From: Aphrocallistes beatrix
Taxonomy: Eukaryota; Porifera; Hexactinellida; Sceptrulophora; Aphrocallistidae
Reading direction: 5' to 3'
Length of the DNA stretch: 64,000 nucleotides
Assembly: GCA_963281255.1 (NCBI GenBank)
Contig: OY725488.1
Location: forward strand, 3,929,925-3,993,924
Every line of letters begins with the position of its first letter. Position 1 is the stretch's first letter. Positions 24,505 to 36,110 of this stretch are shown here, piece after piece. The notes beneath the pieces are model-generated. The model was given only the letters and a program-made list of their open reading frames with translations, was not told the DNA's origin and searched no databases. The position numbers were made by a program, and so were the translations under genes.

Positions 24505-24959
24505 TATTTATATTAAGAAATTCGTACTCAGCAAGCATAGCCGAGAAAAACAAGGAGTCACTCGATATGGTTTCTACCAAATTTGGAGATTTTCACATTC
24601 CAGGCCGTTGCCAGGGAGGACCAGAAAATATAGCCAATATATATATCAAATTGTCGGAAATTTGATGCTGAGCACGAATATGACAATAAAAATGATCTGC
24701 AATCATTTGAAAGTTTAAATATCCGTTTTCAAAACCGGCGATTTGAATAGTCAGGGATCAACGACGGAGTAGTACCAATCCACTTTCGGATAGTCCGATT
24801 TCGGTAAACTTTTAGTATGTCACTCTTAAGACAAGATACTACGGAAAAATGCAATAAAACAATTTCTTGCAATTATTTTGGTGTTAGGACAATTTGCTTC
24901 CTATTTTGACCCGACTAACATGCCAAATATCAGCTTTCTGGGCCTAGCAGTTTCTTCAA

Positions 24960-25518
24960 TCAATTCGTTACAGATATACGTATATATATTTTAGTTTTTC
25001 GACTATAACTCAGCCAATTTAGATGATAGAGGGCTGAAAATTCAATAGAAGATGTATATTAATATATCTCACATATGCTACAACTCTCATCAAAATATGA
25101 TAACTCATTACTCTCTTATGACGTAATCATTACGCATCAAATTTTTTACTTGACAAATCTCGTGATTTGTCGTGTGATATCGATTAAAATATTATGTCAG
25201 ACATATTTATAGAGTTTCCCCCTTATAATTAATCAATGTGATCCCAGGTGGCCGCAGGGCGCCTCTGGCGGGCACAAAATGTCCGCCAGCCTCGCATCGC
25301 AAGCATGCGTACTTTCTTCTTACGGAGGAGCCTGGGCTCACATTGATTAATTATAAGGGAGATAACAACTCTATATACTAGGTTTGTCTTTCCTTTAAAA
25401 TCAATATAATTATAAAAATTACAAAATTTGACAAATTTCCAATTTTGATGTGCAATTAATCGTCATATTTAGGTGATGAGTCTTCATTCTGTGTAGATAG
25501 TTTCTTCAATTAATTCGT

Positions 25519-25589
<71 letters not shown>

Positions 25590-25598
25590 GTATATATA
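24960..25598. repeat. GC-headed repeat, inverted pair joined head to head
   Basis: 24990-25310 is a reverse copy and 25330-25598 a forward copy of the dispersed family whose best single copies are 26885-27609 and 55205-56870. Their GC-rich heads (ggcgggcacaaaatgtccgcc etc.) face each other near 25300. The forward copy ends in a (TA)n tract after tttcttcaattaattcgttg. Confidence 0.6.
25522..25598. repeat. (TA)n microsatellite
   Basis: A nearly pure TA run with a few substitutions, the 3' tract of a GC-headed repeat copy. Another damaged GC-rich head follows at 25605-25690. Confidence 0.95.
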
Positions 25599-25689
25599 CG
25601 GGTGTGCTTCGCTTATTTGGGCTCCGCGGCTTACGGACACTGTGTGTCCGCAGAGATGCCATGCGGGGGCCTGGAATTACTCAATCTTG

Positions 25690-25995
25690 CTTATTTGGGA
25701 ATTTTTTTAATTTATATAAATATTGTAAACAAAATTTAACCAATAATTTCTCATATTGATCTGTAAATATTATATTTGAATTCTACACCCCTAAAAACCC
25801 CATATCAACCTTTGGAAGCAAATCTCTAGCCTATTTTGGTAATTTGTTTACTTTGTGTATCTATTGTAAACAAAAGTAGACAAAGAATTTAGCATCTCGA
25901 TCTGAAAATTTAATATTCGAATTCACTAAACCCTTTGTCAACGTTTGGAGGCTAATTTATTACATAGTTTTGTAATTTGTTTACTTTATATATCT
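25690..25995 (-). repeat. Helitron leader fragment (reverse)
   Basis: It contains repeated gtaatttgtttacttt / tctattgtaaacaaaagta motifs that match, inverted, the Helitron leader at about 58440-58830. Noncoding. Confidence 0.5.
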
Positions 25996-26884
25996 ATTCT
26001 AAACAAAAGTATAATCAGGTCAATATGATAATGCATGACCCCAAAAAATTTGCAAGAAATTGTTTACTGCATTTTCCGTTGTATCATGTCATAGGAGTAA
26101 CATACTAAAAGTTTAACGATATCGGAATATCAGAAAGTGATTTGGCACACCCCCGTCGTTGAACCAGGACTAAAAAAATCGCCGGTTTTGATAACTGAGA
26201 ATTAACGTTTCAAATGATTGCAAATCAGTTTTTACTGTCATATTCGAGCACACCATCAAATACCATCAAATGACCGTTGAACTAATACATGAGCTGCCTT
26301 AAATCATTTACAAAGCACAATAGAGCTTTGGAATGTATTATCAGCATATATAAATATGGTGTCATCAAGTACCCATATCCGTTGCTAAAAATTTGATTAG
26401 TCACAATATGGTTGTGCAATAGGTTATATTTGTGACAAATTTGGTGATGTCCAGAGACCGCTTCGGGGCACTTCTAAGTGTTTTTATTAAAAATTTTTTC
26501 GCATAGAACTGAGATGTGAATAGGTTAATACGAAAAATTTTGATTTGTTTCATGGAATGTTGGTACATTCCAGTGTTGCTATGGAAACGTGTTTTGGTCA
26601 GTTGGCGTTATATCTTGAAAACTGCAATGGCTACACATTCAAATGTAATTCCATTTGATAGCGAATATACTACTTCCTATTAAGTGATAATATAATTTCG
26701 ACCTCTAAATTCTATAGTTTATGAGATATTCGACAAATTACAAATGTGACCAATATGGTACATTGTCGAATATCTCGTAAACAATTGAATTTAGAGGTCG
26801 AAATTATATTATCGCTTAATAAGAAGTAGTTTATTCGCTATCAAATGGAACTACATTTGAATGTGTGGCCATTGCAGTTTTGAA

Positions 26885-27578
26885 GATACAAGCGCGCTTC
26901 GCTTGCTTGCGCTGCGCGGCTGGCGGACACTTTGTGTCCGCCGGAGGCTCCCTTCGGTCGCCTGGGGTCACATTGGTTAATTATAAGGGAGATAACATCT
27001 CTAAATATGTCCATCTTAGTGTTAAAATCGATTTCACTCGAAAAATCACCAAATTTGTCAATTTTAAAATTTTTGATGCGTTATGATGACGTCATAACAA
27101 AGTGATGAGTCATCATTTTTTGATGAAAGTCGCATCATATGTGAGGTATGTTAGTATACAGATTCTATTAAAATTTCAGTCTTCTATCTCCTATAATGGC
27201 TGAGTTATGCCCGAATAACTGTGTTGCTTAAGATGTGCTGGCGGAAAATTAAAAAAACAGACTTTGAGACACTGTATCTCAAAAACTAGAAATGGTAATC
27301 AAAAACGGTTTGGAATGTGCCAGTATTTCTTGATGGAGATACCTCCCCACGCTTAACATCTCTTATAGTTCTACTTTCATCGTATGCTGTAATGCAAATC
27401 ATATGTTTTTTCGAGGGCGGTATCCTTAACTTTTAAAAATGTGACAATGATGTCATAATTCCATGATGAGTCGACATTTTGCTCTGAACTCAGAACTTAC
27501 TGGAGCCATAGCCAAAAGATTCCCAAATGCCAAAAATCAGCCTTCTGCGCCCGGCAGTTTCTTCAATCAATTCGTTAC

Positions 27579-27609
<31 letters not shown>
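26885..27609 (+). repeat. GC-headed dispersed repeat, copy with TTAA insertion
   Basis: The head gcgcttcgcttgcttgcgct is followed by the hairpin ggcggac...gtccgcc, then cacattggttaattataagg. The body has paired gatgagtcatcat and gacgtcat motifs, and the tail is cagtttcttcaatcaattcg plus (TA)n at 27581-27609. It is interrupted at TTAA 27228-27231 by the module at 27232-27425; the copy at 38450-38800 shows the uninterrupted site. Confidence 0.72.
27232..27425 (+). mobile_element. Solo 194-bp TTAA module 'S'
   Basis: It starts gatgtgctggcgg, ends ggcggtatcc, and is flanked by TTAA (27228-27231, 27426-27429). The empty site gttgcttaacttttaaaa is at about 38578-38595. Its length equals the terminal modules of the L copies at 8395-8588 and 18547-18740. 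Confidence 0.85.
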
Positions 27610-27613
<4 letters not shown>

Positions 27614-28311
27614 TACAATAATCGAGTTTTAATAGTAAGGATAGCGCCAACTGACCAAAACACGTTTCCATTGCAACACTGGAATGTACCAACACTCCAT
27701 AAAATAAATCCAAATTTACGTATTAACCCATTCACATCTCAGTTCTATGAAAAAAAGTTCCAATAAAAGCACTTAAAAGTGCCCCTAAACGGCCACTGAA
27801 AATCACTAAATTTGTCACAAATATAACCTATTGCGCAGCCATATGGTGACTAATCAAATTTTTAGCTACGGATATGGGTACTTTGATACCATATTTATAT
27901 ATGCTGATAATACATTCCAAAGCTCTATTGTGCTTTGTGAATGATTTAAGGCAGCTCATGTATTAGTTCAACTGTCTTCCTCCGCATTCCTAGTCCCAAA
28001 TCCGCAAGTTGCTGTGAGGCCTTATATACAGTAGGCTATGATTGACTATATTTTGAGCAAAAAAATTATGGGGCCTCCCTAGCTACAACCTGGAATGTAA
28101 AATTTCCGATCTCCAAATTTGGTGTAAACCATATCAAATGATTCCTTGTTTTTCTCTGCTATGCTTGCTGAGTACGAATTTCTTAATTTAAATAGTCTAG
28201 ACGTTAGTTTTAATATATTATGGTTTGCGACTGGTGGTATTCATGTATTTTTAAAGGTAAACATACTCATAATTTTTTGTTTTTCCCTTTGACTCCAATA
28301 TAAGAATGGAC

Positions 28312-28506
28312 AAATTAGGTGACATAGATCAATTAATAGATGGATTGATATGTTCACATTTCAATTTCATATTCGGTTTCATCATTCGATGCAATTCTTT
28401 CTTTCATATTGCCACAGTTGTCATCTTGGCATCGTCCGCAAGCTTGGGAACAGTTGAGTCCTTGTTTTCTGCAGCTACATCTGAGACTACTACAGCCTGT
28501 AAACAG
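28312..28506 (+). pseudogene. hAT transposase C-terminal dimerisation remnant
   Basis: Near 28430-28490 the frame reads ILASSASLGTVESLFSAA, the ASS-ER-FSAAG-like signature of the hAT dimerisation region (variant here). It is the left arm of an inverted repeat; the mirrored copy is on the minus strand at 30410-30640. L copy 3 (28511-30402) lies between them. No catalytic domain remains. Confidence 0.6.
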
Positions 28507-28510
28507 TTAA

Positions 28511-30402
28511 GGATACCGCCCTCGAGAAACTTTGCCTGAAGTAAAAAAAACAAAAATTTTTATTGTTAATTCCATTGTATAACCGAACGGTCTACCATCT
28601 GATTGTACTAGTTCGAAGGGAATTTATTTTGATTTTTATGAGTTAAAACCCTGAAGTTTAGCGTTACTAAAAATTGGAAAATTGTTGGAGGTATTTGACG
28701 CATTCATCAATTAGTTTCTTACTTATTTGATATTTTTTTAGTGATATGGGCCTCAAAAGTGTTTTGGCCCCATTGGAGATTATATAACACAAAAATTTAG
28801 AAGAAAGGCTAAATCCAATCCAATCAAAATAGCTCTATAAGGGAGTTCAATTTATTTAATGCTCGGGAAATCACCTGTTTGATATCAAATATTTAGCGAT
28901 CATTGAATCAGAAATAAAATTATAATCGTTTCAAAAAAAATTTGTTCTGATCCGACCATTTGTTCGTGTGATATCGCTTATTATAGGTAAAGTATGGGCA
29001 TAATATCTCTCTATAGTCCCGAAAGATGGCGATGTCATATCTTAAAAACTATTGAAGATAAATAATATATTATAATCTTTAATGGAAGGATATATGCGAA
29101 AATATATAGGTTCCTCAAACATTCCTTTGTCAAAAAATAAATATTTCTGATCATTGACTTGATTGCAATACAAATTCTATTGAGAACTTTGAATATATTA
29201 GAAAATGCCGAATCTAATCAAGAAAAATCTATCCAAATGTGGCTATTATGCATTAAAATGAATACAATTGCCGTTAATAATTTGTACAGAAAAATTGGAG
29301 AACTTTTGATAATTATTTTGAAAGTTCAGGCCTTGGACCTCCCATATTCGGTCAAAAACCCCCGTTTAGGGTCCAAAAAGTGATACCTCTCTATCTCTGT
29401 AAATATAAGCCCAAATTCTTAGTTCTCACTCCCTAATATACTTTTTATGAGTGTACATATATGATTCTTTGATAATAATTGCACTACATCCTATGGAATG
29501 TTTAGTTTTAAATTTTTGTTATATGATGACGTAGCATTTTCGAAAATCCTAACTTGGAAACTAAAGGTCGTAGACCTTCGTTCTAACTTCCTAATATACT
29601 TTTTGGAAGCTCTTTATTCATTCTAAACTGATGGATTAGACTTCGTAGTGCTAGGAATATCAATTATTATTCACAATTATCTCAAAATATTCGGGGTTAG
29701 GGGCCTCAAGGAAATATTTGGATTTTCAGTGTACTTTTGCTATTTACGTGAATTTTTGTTTCGAATATACATAATCATTATTATAAATGCGAATAAATGC
29801 CTGTGAATGCTTTTGGTCATTTTTAATAACTCATTTTACATTTTTCTTAACACCTAAACTTGAAATCTCTATATTTCGGGACTTAAAATTTCAAAATTGA
29901 CCGTCTTTAGAAAATAAAATGTCAAAATTGGTTTGAGATAGAGGTTTGAAAATTTCAAGAGTTGCTTCCATATCATTAAGCGATGAACGTAGGACCACTT
30001 TATTTTCGATATCTTATAACTTGATTTTATTCCTGATTTACCAAAAAAGCAGACGTTTTTCGTCGATTTTTGGCACTATTTTTCAGACACCTATAAAATT
30101 TACAGCTTTTGTCATTTACCTTTCTTTCGGTCCTATGAGGCGGCAAATATGATAAAATATCTATGTTTTGATTTTGGATGCATTTGGTTCCACGGTATGT
30201 GCTAAAATTTTTTGGAGTAGCTGGATTTCTACCATTAAGATGTGCTAGCGATAAACTAAAAAAAAAGACTTTGAGACACTGTATCTCAAAAACGTTTTGG
30301 AATGTGCAAGTATTTCTAGACGGAGATACCTGCCCACGCTTCACATCTCTTATTGCTCTACTTTCATCGTATGCGGTAAGCCAAATCATATGGTTGTTCG
30401 AG
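28511..30402 (+). mobile_element. TTAA-flanked element 'L', copy 3, 1.9 kb
   Basis: Left end ggataccgccctcg after TTAA 28507-28510. The internal site ctaccaTTAAgatgtg at 30231-30243 is intact. The right end stops at ttcgag followed directly by TTAA (30403-30406): the expected last ten bases ggcggtatcc are missing. This is the only L copy without nested insertions. I find no transposase. It sits between inverted hAT remnants (28040-28506 and 30407-30840). Confidence 0.8.
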
Positions 30403-30409
30403 TTAACCC

Positions 30410-30660
30410 GGCACCCCAAGCACTTCCGAAAATGACCCACTGTAACTGTTCCACAGGCTGTAGTACTCTCAGATGAAGCTGCAGAAAACAAGGATTCAAC
30501 TGTTCCCAAGCATGCGGATTATGCCAAGATGACAACTGTGGCAATATGAAAGAAGGTAATGGCATCGGATGATGAAACCGAAGATGAAATTGAAATGTGA
30601 ATGTCAATCCATCTATTTATCCATCTATGCCACCTAATTTGTCCATTCTTATATAACAGT
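30410..30660 (-). pseudogene. hAT transposase C-terminal remnant, inverted partner
   Basis: On the minus strand near 30440-30520 the codons read GTVESLFSAASSE, matching 28430-28490. Together with flanking non-coding sequence to about 30840 it mirrors 28040-28506. Confidence 0.6.
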
Positions 30661-30902
30661 TAAAAGGACAAAACAAAATTTATGAGTATGTTTACCGTTT
30701 AAAATACATGAATACCACCAGCCGCAAACCATAATATTTTAAAACTAACGTCTAGACTATTTATATTAAGAAATTCTTACTCAGCAAGCATTACACCAAA
30801 TTTAGAGATCGGAAATTTTACATTCCAGGTTGGAGCTAGGGAGAGTCCATAAATTTTTGCCTAAATATAGTCAATATATATATCAAATTGATGGTATACA
30901 CC

Positions 30903-31030
30903 AGGGGTGCTCAAACTTTTAAATCTACGTGCCACTTTAAAAATTAGGCTCTGCCTTACGGGCCACAAATCATAAAAAAGCAATTATTATCTAACGATTG
31001 AAGCACTCTACTGTATATATGTTACAGTAA
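30903..31030. mobile_element. hAT-type end fragment
   Basis: It begins caggggtgctcaaac, with ggccacaaatc inside, like many hAT MITEs. No matching inverted end was found, so it is probably truncated. Confidence 0.4.
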
Positions 31031-31035
31031 TTTTG

Positions 31036-31185
31036 TGAATTCAGGAAATTCATGAATTTCCTGAAATTTCAGTAAATTCATTAATTTACTGAATTACCAG
31101 GGAAATTCATGAATTTCCCAAAATTCCAGGAAATTCAGGAATTTCCTAATATATAGTCACAGGAAATTCATGAATTTCCTGACAA
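31036..31185. repeat. Cluster of self-complementary aattcatgaatt repeats
   Basis: At least four units related to aggaaattcatgaatttcct stand in a row; each is a palindrome. Noncoding. Confidence 0.7.
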
Positions 31186-31445
31186 GTATATAAAGATATT
31201 TAGAAATTAACACGAAGTCAGGAAGTATCATTTATATTATTTATCCTAATACATAAATAATAAATCAGACAATAAGAATAGCTTATATAACTGTATGCAA
31301 CTATCATAATAAAAACACATATATTAGGATAGAAGTAATGAACTGAAATCTTAATATACTTGTAAAACACATACATGCATAGAAGGTGCAATATTATATT
31401 AAAAGAAGTGATCAAACTATAATAATGAGTCTATGTACCCATTGA

Positions 31446-33370
31446 CAATTACTTATTAGGACAGTTTAGGCTACTGTGACACCTGCTATTGTACTGTAGC
31501 CTAGCTTTATAGCATTTGCATCTATTGGTCTGGCATTTCTTAGAACCTTGACAGTTGCATTTAGTGAAGCCTTGACCTCCTGTTGCAGATTCTGCAATAA
31601 CTGCAGATCTTAATGAAACGGACTGCTCCTGGTTAACATGATCCAAGGTTAACAATTTCTGTGGGCAAAGATCAAACTGATTGCGGGAATATAAACCTTT
31701 TAGGATTCCAGATTTCACTGCAATCTTGTACTGATCTCTCTCATCCCTGTACAGAATGACGCCTAGAATGTTCCTGGGGTCTCCTCTTCCACGATCTACA
31801 GAGGGAATTGGAACAGCTAAATTATATTCCAGGTTTGCATAGGATGCGGCTGCGCTTTACCATCCTCTCTGCTTGTGATATTTGCCCGACACTGGCCTCT
31901 ATCCTCCTCTTCTTGATCTCCTTCTTGTGCTCCACAGCTGCAACTTCATCAGTTACTAGGTGAGGAGAGTCAAGGAGATGCAGGGATGGCAGCTCAGGAG
32001 AGGCTGGTGGCTGAGATAATGGCAGGTCATCAGATGGCTCAGAGGAGGCTGGTTGGTGGTCATTAGAAGGCCAAGGGGAGGCTGGTGGCTGAGACGATGC
32101 AGGTGCAATTACTAAAGCAATCAGATCATCCTCAAATTGCATTCTCTCAATGATCTCTTGTGGTAAAGAAGAGGATGTTAATCCAATACGTGCATCCACA
32201 CCCAAACAAAGCAGAGTAAGGGGAGCACTTAATCCCTGCATGATAGGCTGTGTTCTTCTGAAATTGGACAAACTTAATCCCAATGGTCCAATCTTGTGTG
32301 TTATTTTCAGACATCCAGGCAACTAACATATCCTTGATGTCACCATTGGCTCTCTCAACAGATCCTTGGCTCTGTGGATACCTGGGTTTTCCATGAACAA
32401 TTGTGAGATCTGGCCACATGTCTTTCAGTTCAGAGATGACATGGGAAACAAACTCAGAGCCATTGTCACTCTGAAGAATTCCAGGTGCCCCCAAGAGTAG
32501 AAATATGTCCATTAGATGATAAGCTACCTCACTAGCTCTTTTAGAAAATAGAGCTCGTAATACGCAAAATTTGGTTAGATGGTCCTGGTAAACCATAATC
32601 CACTTGTGCTTATCAGATGGCAAGGACTGCATGTCAATCAAATCAACCTGACCCCTGGAGGAAAATTCCTTTGTCAAAATAGGATTGACAACAATCCCTT
32701 TTGTCATTAGACGTTTCCTCTTCTTCTGGCATTCCTCGCAGTGAGACTTGTAGAACTCTACAGCTTTGCAGGTGATGTTGGCATACTTCTTGCTCAATTC
32801 ATTCAGCATTCTGTCCCGCCCTTCATGCCCAGTTGCTGTGTGGGCTCTCCTGAGGACATTATATGAGTCCTCAAGTGTAGAGTAGTACAATGGTGTGCTA
32901 TTAGTGGGAGCTGTACGTTTACGGATCAGCTTCTCTACATCATCACATTGTAGAATTTCATATCTGTCAGAAAATAAATAAATAAAGATTATAAAGTCGA
33001 AAGGGGATAAAACATTTCAAAATTATAATAAAACCAAACTCCAATCATTTTAGATGACGGAAAAGTATAAAAATTGAAATTCGGAAGTGTATTGAACACG
33101 ATAAACAGTATGAAATTATAACAGAAATTAAATCAAATTAATCTAGAAGTCTGGAATATATTGAAATAAATACATGGTGATTGGTGTTATACATTAAAAA
33201 TTACTTACTTGGTCAACAGGTAAAATTCCTTCCTAGTTTTGTTTTTCTCCTTCGCAGCAGCTTCTCTGACTTCCTCAAGTAGCTTGTTGTAATCTGACTT
33301 GGGCAAAAGCAGACTCTTGCCATCCCCAAATAACTTAAGCATAGCATCTTTATATGATTGCTCAGACATG
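31446..33370 (-). pseudogene. KRBA2/SCAND3-like integrase gene with one intron, two frameshifts
   Basis: The first exon runs from ATG 33370 (MSEQSYKDAMLKLFGDG...) down to about 33212, with donor GTAAGT. The acceptor TTTCTGACAG ends at about 32967, and joining restores TKYEILQCDDVEKLI in frame. The second exon has an HH-CC-like region (TATGHEGRDRM, CEECQKKRKR) and a retroviral-type integrase core: VDLIDMQ (Asp), LQSDNGSEF (Asp), SQGSVERANGDI (Glu). Near 32205 the frame shifts into GVDARIGLTSSSLPQEIIE and a Pro/Ser-rich segment; near 31850 it shifts again into NLAVPIPSVDRGRGDPRN. The end is a Cys-rich tail, CNCQGSKKCQTNRCKC, stopping near 31449. The DDE residues are present, but the two frameshifts make it a pseudogene. 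This class of integrase is known both in transposons and as domesticated genes; I see no TIRs. Confidence 0.78.
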
Positions 33371-33479
33371 TTCAGCCTGTGAATTATTTTCAGGTAATGC
33401 TAGACATACTGGATTACCCAGGATTTATACCCAAGAATGCCCAAACAAGTGAAACCAACTGAGATCCAATCACTTTCAT

Positions 33480-33860
33480 TGTGTGAAGCCACTAAATTTA
33501 TTGTGAAGCCACCATTTGATATTGCATGTAGTTCACTTGGTGTACACGAATATGATAATAAAACTGATTTGCAATCTGAAAGGTTAAATCTCAGTTTTCA
33601 AAACCGGCGATTTTTTTAGTCCTGGTTCAACGACGGGGTCGTGCCAAATCACTTTCAGATATTCCGATTTCGTTAAATTTTTGTATGTTGCTATTAAGTA
33701 TGTTGCTCCTAAGACATGATGCAACGGAAAATGCAATAAAACAATTTCTTGCAATTTTTTTTGGGTTGGGATTATTTACTTCATATTTTGACCTGACTAG
33801 TAAAGAAATAATCGACTCCCACATGCCAAAGATCAGCTTCCTCGCCTTTCAGTTTCTTCA
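33480..33860 (+). repeat. Dispersed repeat, third copy
   Basis: The block with ttcaacgacggggtcgtg and aatgcaataaaacaatttct also occurs at about 24730-24960 (+) and, inverted, at 26000-26220. Here it leads into the cagtttcttcaatcaattcg tail and TA tract. Noncoding. Confidence 0.55.
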
Positions 33861-33888
33861 ATCAATTCGTTACAGATATATATATATA

Positions 33889-34061
33889 CAGTGGAATTCG
33901 CTTATTAGCGACTCCCTTATTAGCAATATTGCTCTGTTAGCAACCAATCTTCAGGTCCCAGGTGAAGATTTTGTGTTAATTATATTCGCTTATTAGCAAC
34001 TTCGCGTATTAGCAACCATTTTATGAGCAAAACTCGAGTTGCTAATAAGCGAATTCCACTG
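33889..34061. mobile_element. Pogo-type MITE, 173 bp, in a TA tract
   Basis: The TIRs cagtggaattcgcttattag are exactly inverted, with TA on both sides (33887-33888, 34062-34063). It was inserted into the microsatellite tail of a dispersed repeat. Confidence 0.85.
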
Positions 34062-34076
34062 TATATATATATATAC

Positions 34077-34480
34077 TACCCGGACATAAGTATTCGAACA
34101 CCACGAAAACCTCTATACAAATAGTATTAAAGTGGGTCTATTCATAAAGAAATATGTACTCAACTGTAAGAAATACTTTATTTTTTATTTCAAATTCGTG
34201 ATCTACACATTGTAATTACTCAGAATTGAGTACTTCAACTCAATTACTAAACCCCAAGTTTTGGACGCTACTTGCCCCTAGTCACGGGCATTAAATATAC
34301 GTAGTGGGATTTTATGACACAAAGTACAGATTGATACTTTTCTACATGTTCATGAGGATTTACGAATTTAAAATCAAAAGTAAATATTTACATTCTGAGT
34401 ACATATTCCTTATATCAATAGAGCCACTTTAATACTATTTGTATGGTGGTTTTCGTGATGGTCGAATACTTTTGTCCAGG

Positions 34481-34482
<2 letters not shown>
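34077..34482. mobile_element. Tc1-type MITE, about 406 bp, in the same TA tract
   Basis: The left end cccggacataagtattcg and right end cgaatacttttgtccagg are inverted. The TIRs continue about 70 bp through aatagtattaaagtgg. Noncoding. Confidence 0.78.

Positions 34483-34484
<2 letters not shown>

Positions 34485-34552
<68 letters not shown>
34485..34552. repeat. (TA)n microsatellite
   Basis: About 68 bp of alternating TA, continuous with the tracts that received the two MITEs just upstream. Confidence 0.95.
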
Positions 34553-34553
<1 letters not shown>

Positions 34554-34565
34554 TACTATATATAT

Positions 34566-34798
34566 CTAAGTTAACTAATTCATTAAAAGATGATGAATAA
34601 TTATGAATTATTCAATTAATGAATTATTCAAAACTCAAACATTAGTACAGATTATATGCCTAAAAGTGGTTAAAAGGTTGCACATTTTTTATACCTCTAA
34701 CATTGCTCAGTCCCTAAGCGAAATATCAAATATTTTTTTCATTATTTAGTTTCAAATTTTGAGTAATTCATTGATAATTCATGAATTAGTCAACTTAG
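34566..34798. mobile_element. MITE with 8-bp TSD, 233 bp
   Basis: The ends ctaagttaactaattcat and, inverted, ctaagttgactaattcat are flanked by atatatat on both sides. The interior is rich in gaattattc. The sister element at 62934-63275 has an unambiguous TSD. Confidence 0.72.
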
Positions 34799-35194
34799 AT
34801 ATATATACTTGTTTGTGTAACGAATTGATTGAAGCAACTGCCAGGCACAGAAAGCTGATTTTTGGCATGTGGAATTTTTCCACCATGTTCTGACCTCAAA
34901 CGAATATGTCGTCTCATCATGGAATTATAACGTCATTGTCACCTTTTGCAATTTGAAAATTCAGTTTGTCGACTATAAATTAGTTATTTTAGTTGTTAGA
35001 ATTCTGAAATTTAAATTGGTTGTGTATTTAATATTCTTCACAGATGATACAACTATCATCAAAAATGCTGATTCATCACTGTTATGGACGTCATTAATAC
35101 TCATCAAGAATTTTAAATTGAGAATTCTGGTGATTTTTCGAGTCTTATCGAGTATAACATGAAGTTGAACGTATTTAGAGATGTTATCTAATTA

Positions 35195-35295
35195 TAATTA
35201 ATCATGTGAGCCTATGCGGCCATAAGACGCCTCTAGCGGGCATAAAGTGTCCGCCAGCCGCTCTGCTCAAGCTGGCGTAGCACGCTTGTAAATCC
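35195..35295 (-). repeat. GC-headed repeat fragment (reverse)
   Basis: ggcgggcataaagtgtccgccagcc and the taattataattaatcatgtg edge match the head of the family in reverse. 34900-35190 is the diverged body. Confidence 0.55.
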
Positions 35296-36110
35296 AAATA
35301 ATCCAGGTTAAGAATCCAATCGCACTCGACGATATTCCAATGCCGTCCTCCTTGGACATCCTACTTTCAAATATTCCAAAATCCTAGATGATCGTGCGTT
35401 CGCTCTGCGCCTGTTTGTGGAATCCTCTCCCTCCTGCAATCGGAATCCCAGGTTCCTGGAATTATTCCGAATCTTAGGTAGGAATTAGTTCGAAAACCTA
35501 TGAAGTAAGAATAAAATCGAAAATATTTATCAAGTAGGAATCAATGTTTCCGCAGAGCGCGTAAAGCGCATTGAATGACACACTTTACTTTCCGCAATCT
35601 AAAATATTTTTAACGACTTCAAACTGTCATAAACGCGCAAAATTGCGTTGAAGCGCGTCAAAGCGCGTTAAACTCCGTCAAGGCATATCAAAATGCGTTA
35701 AAGCGCTTTGAATTTTGCCAAAGTAAGTCAAAGCGCGTTGAACTGTCTCAAAGTGCGTGTTAAAGCACGTTTAAATTTTACTTCACAGCATGGAGTATAG
35801 GTAAAGAGTTTATGCAAGGGAATAGATGCGACTTCGACGTTGCTAGATGAGCGCTTTCGAAAAATCCTCAAAAAAGGAATAATTTCGAAAAGCCTCTAAG
35901 TAAGAATAATTTCCAAAACCTATGAGGTAAGAATTAGTCGAAAGGCTTCTAAGTTGGAAATCTCGAGTCGGATCCCGAATGTTTTATCATCATATCACTT
36001 TCATTTCATTCATTAATACTTTTTCTATTTTTGTTTAAAACACTTTAGTGGCTTCCTTGCGATTATCTATTTAGATATAATTGACTAATCTGTGGATTTA
36101 GCTGTCTGTT
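35296..36110. other. Noncoding stretch with gcgttaaagcgc-like short repeats
   Basis: 35540-35770 contains about ten variants of a caaagcgcgttaaa motif at irregular 10-25 bp spacing, giving a local GC rise in AT-rich DNA. Nothing else is recognised. Confidence 0.5.

Larger units (their letters stand above)
26270..27975. repeat. Long inverted repeat, arms about 340 bp
   Basis: The arm 26280-26620 (with gaactaatacatgagctgcc and gaactgagatgtgaa) is mirrored at 27640-27970. Between the arms lie an inner palindrome (about 26615-26885), a GC-headed repeat and the solo 194-bp TTAA module. One arm recurs alone at 50445-50640. The whole behaves like a foldback element; no TSD was established. Confidence 0.65.

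Noticed and set aside
25518..25739. 73-codon frame with Ile-Tyr repeats
   Set aside because: It is a translation of a (TA)n microsatellite.
29946..30607. Several overlapping frames on both strands around L copy 3
   Set aside because: They run across the junction between the TTAA element and the hAT remnant, so cannot be one gene; only the short hAT C-terminal motif is meaningful.
34862..35162. 97-codon plus-strand frame
   Set aside because: Lies in a diverged copy of the GC-headed repeat body; no protein features.
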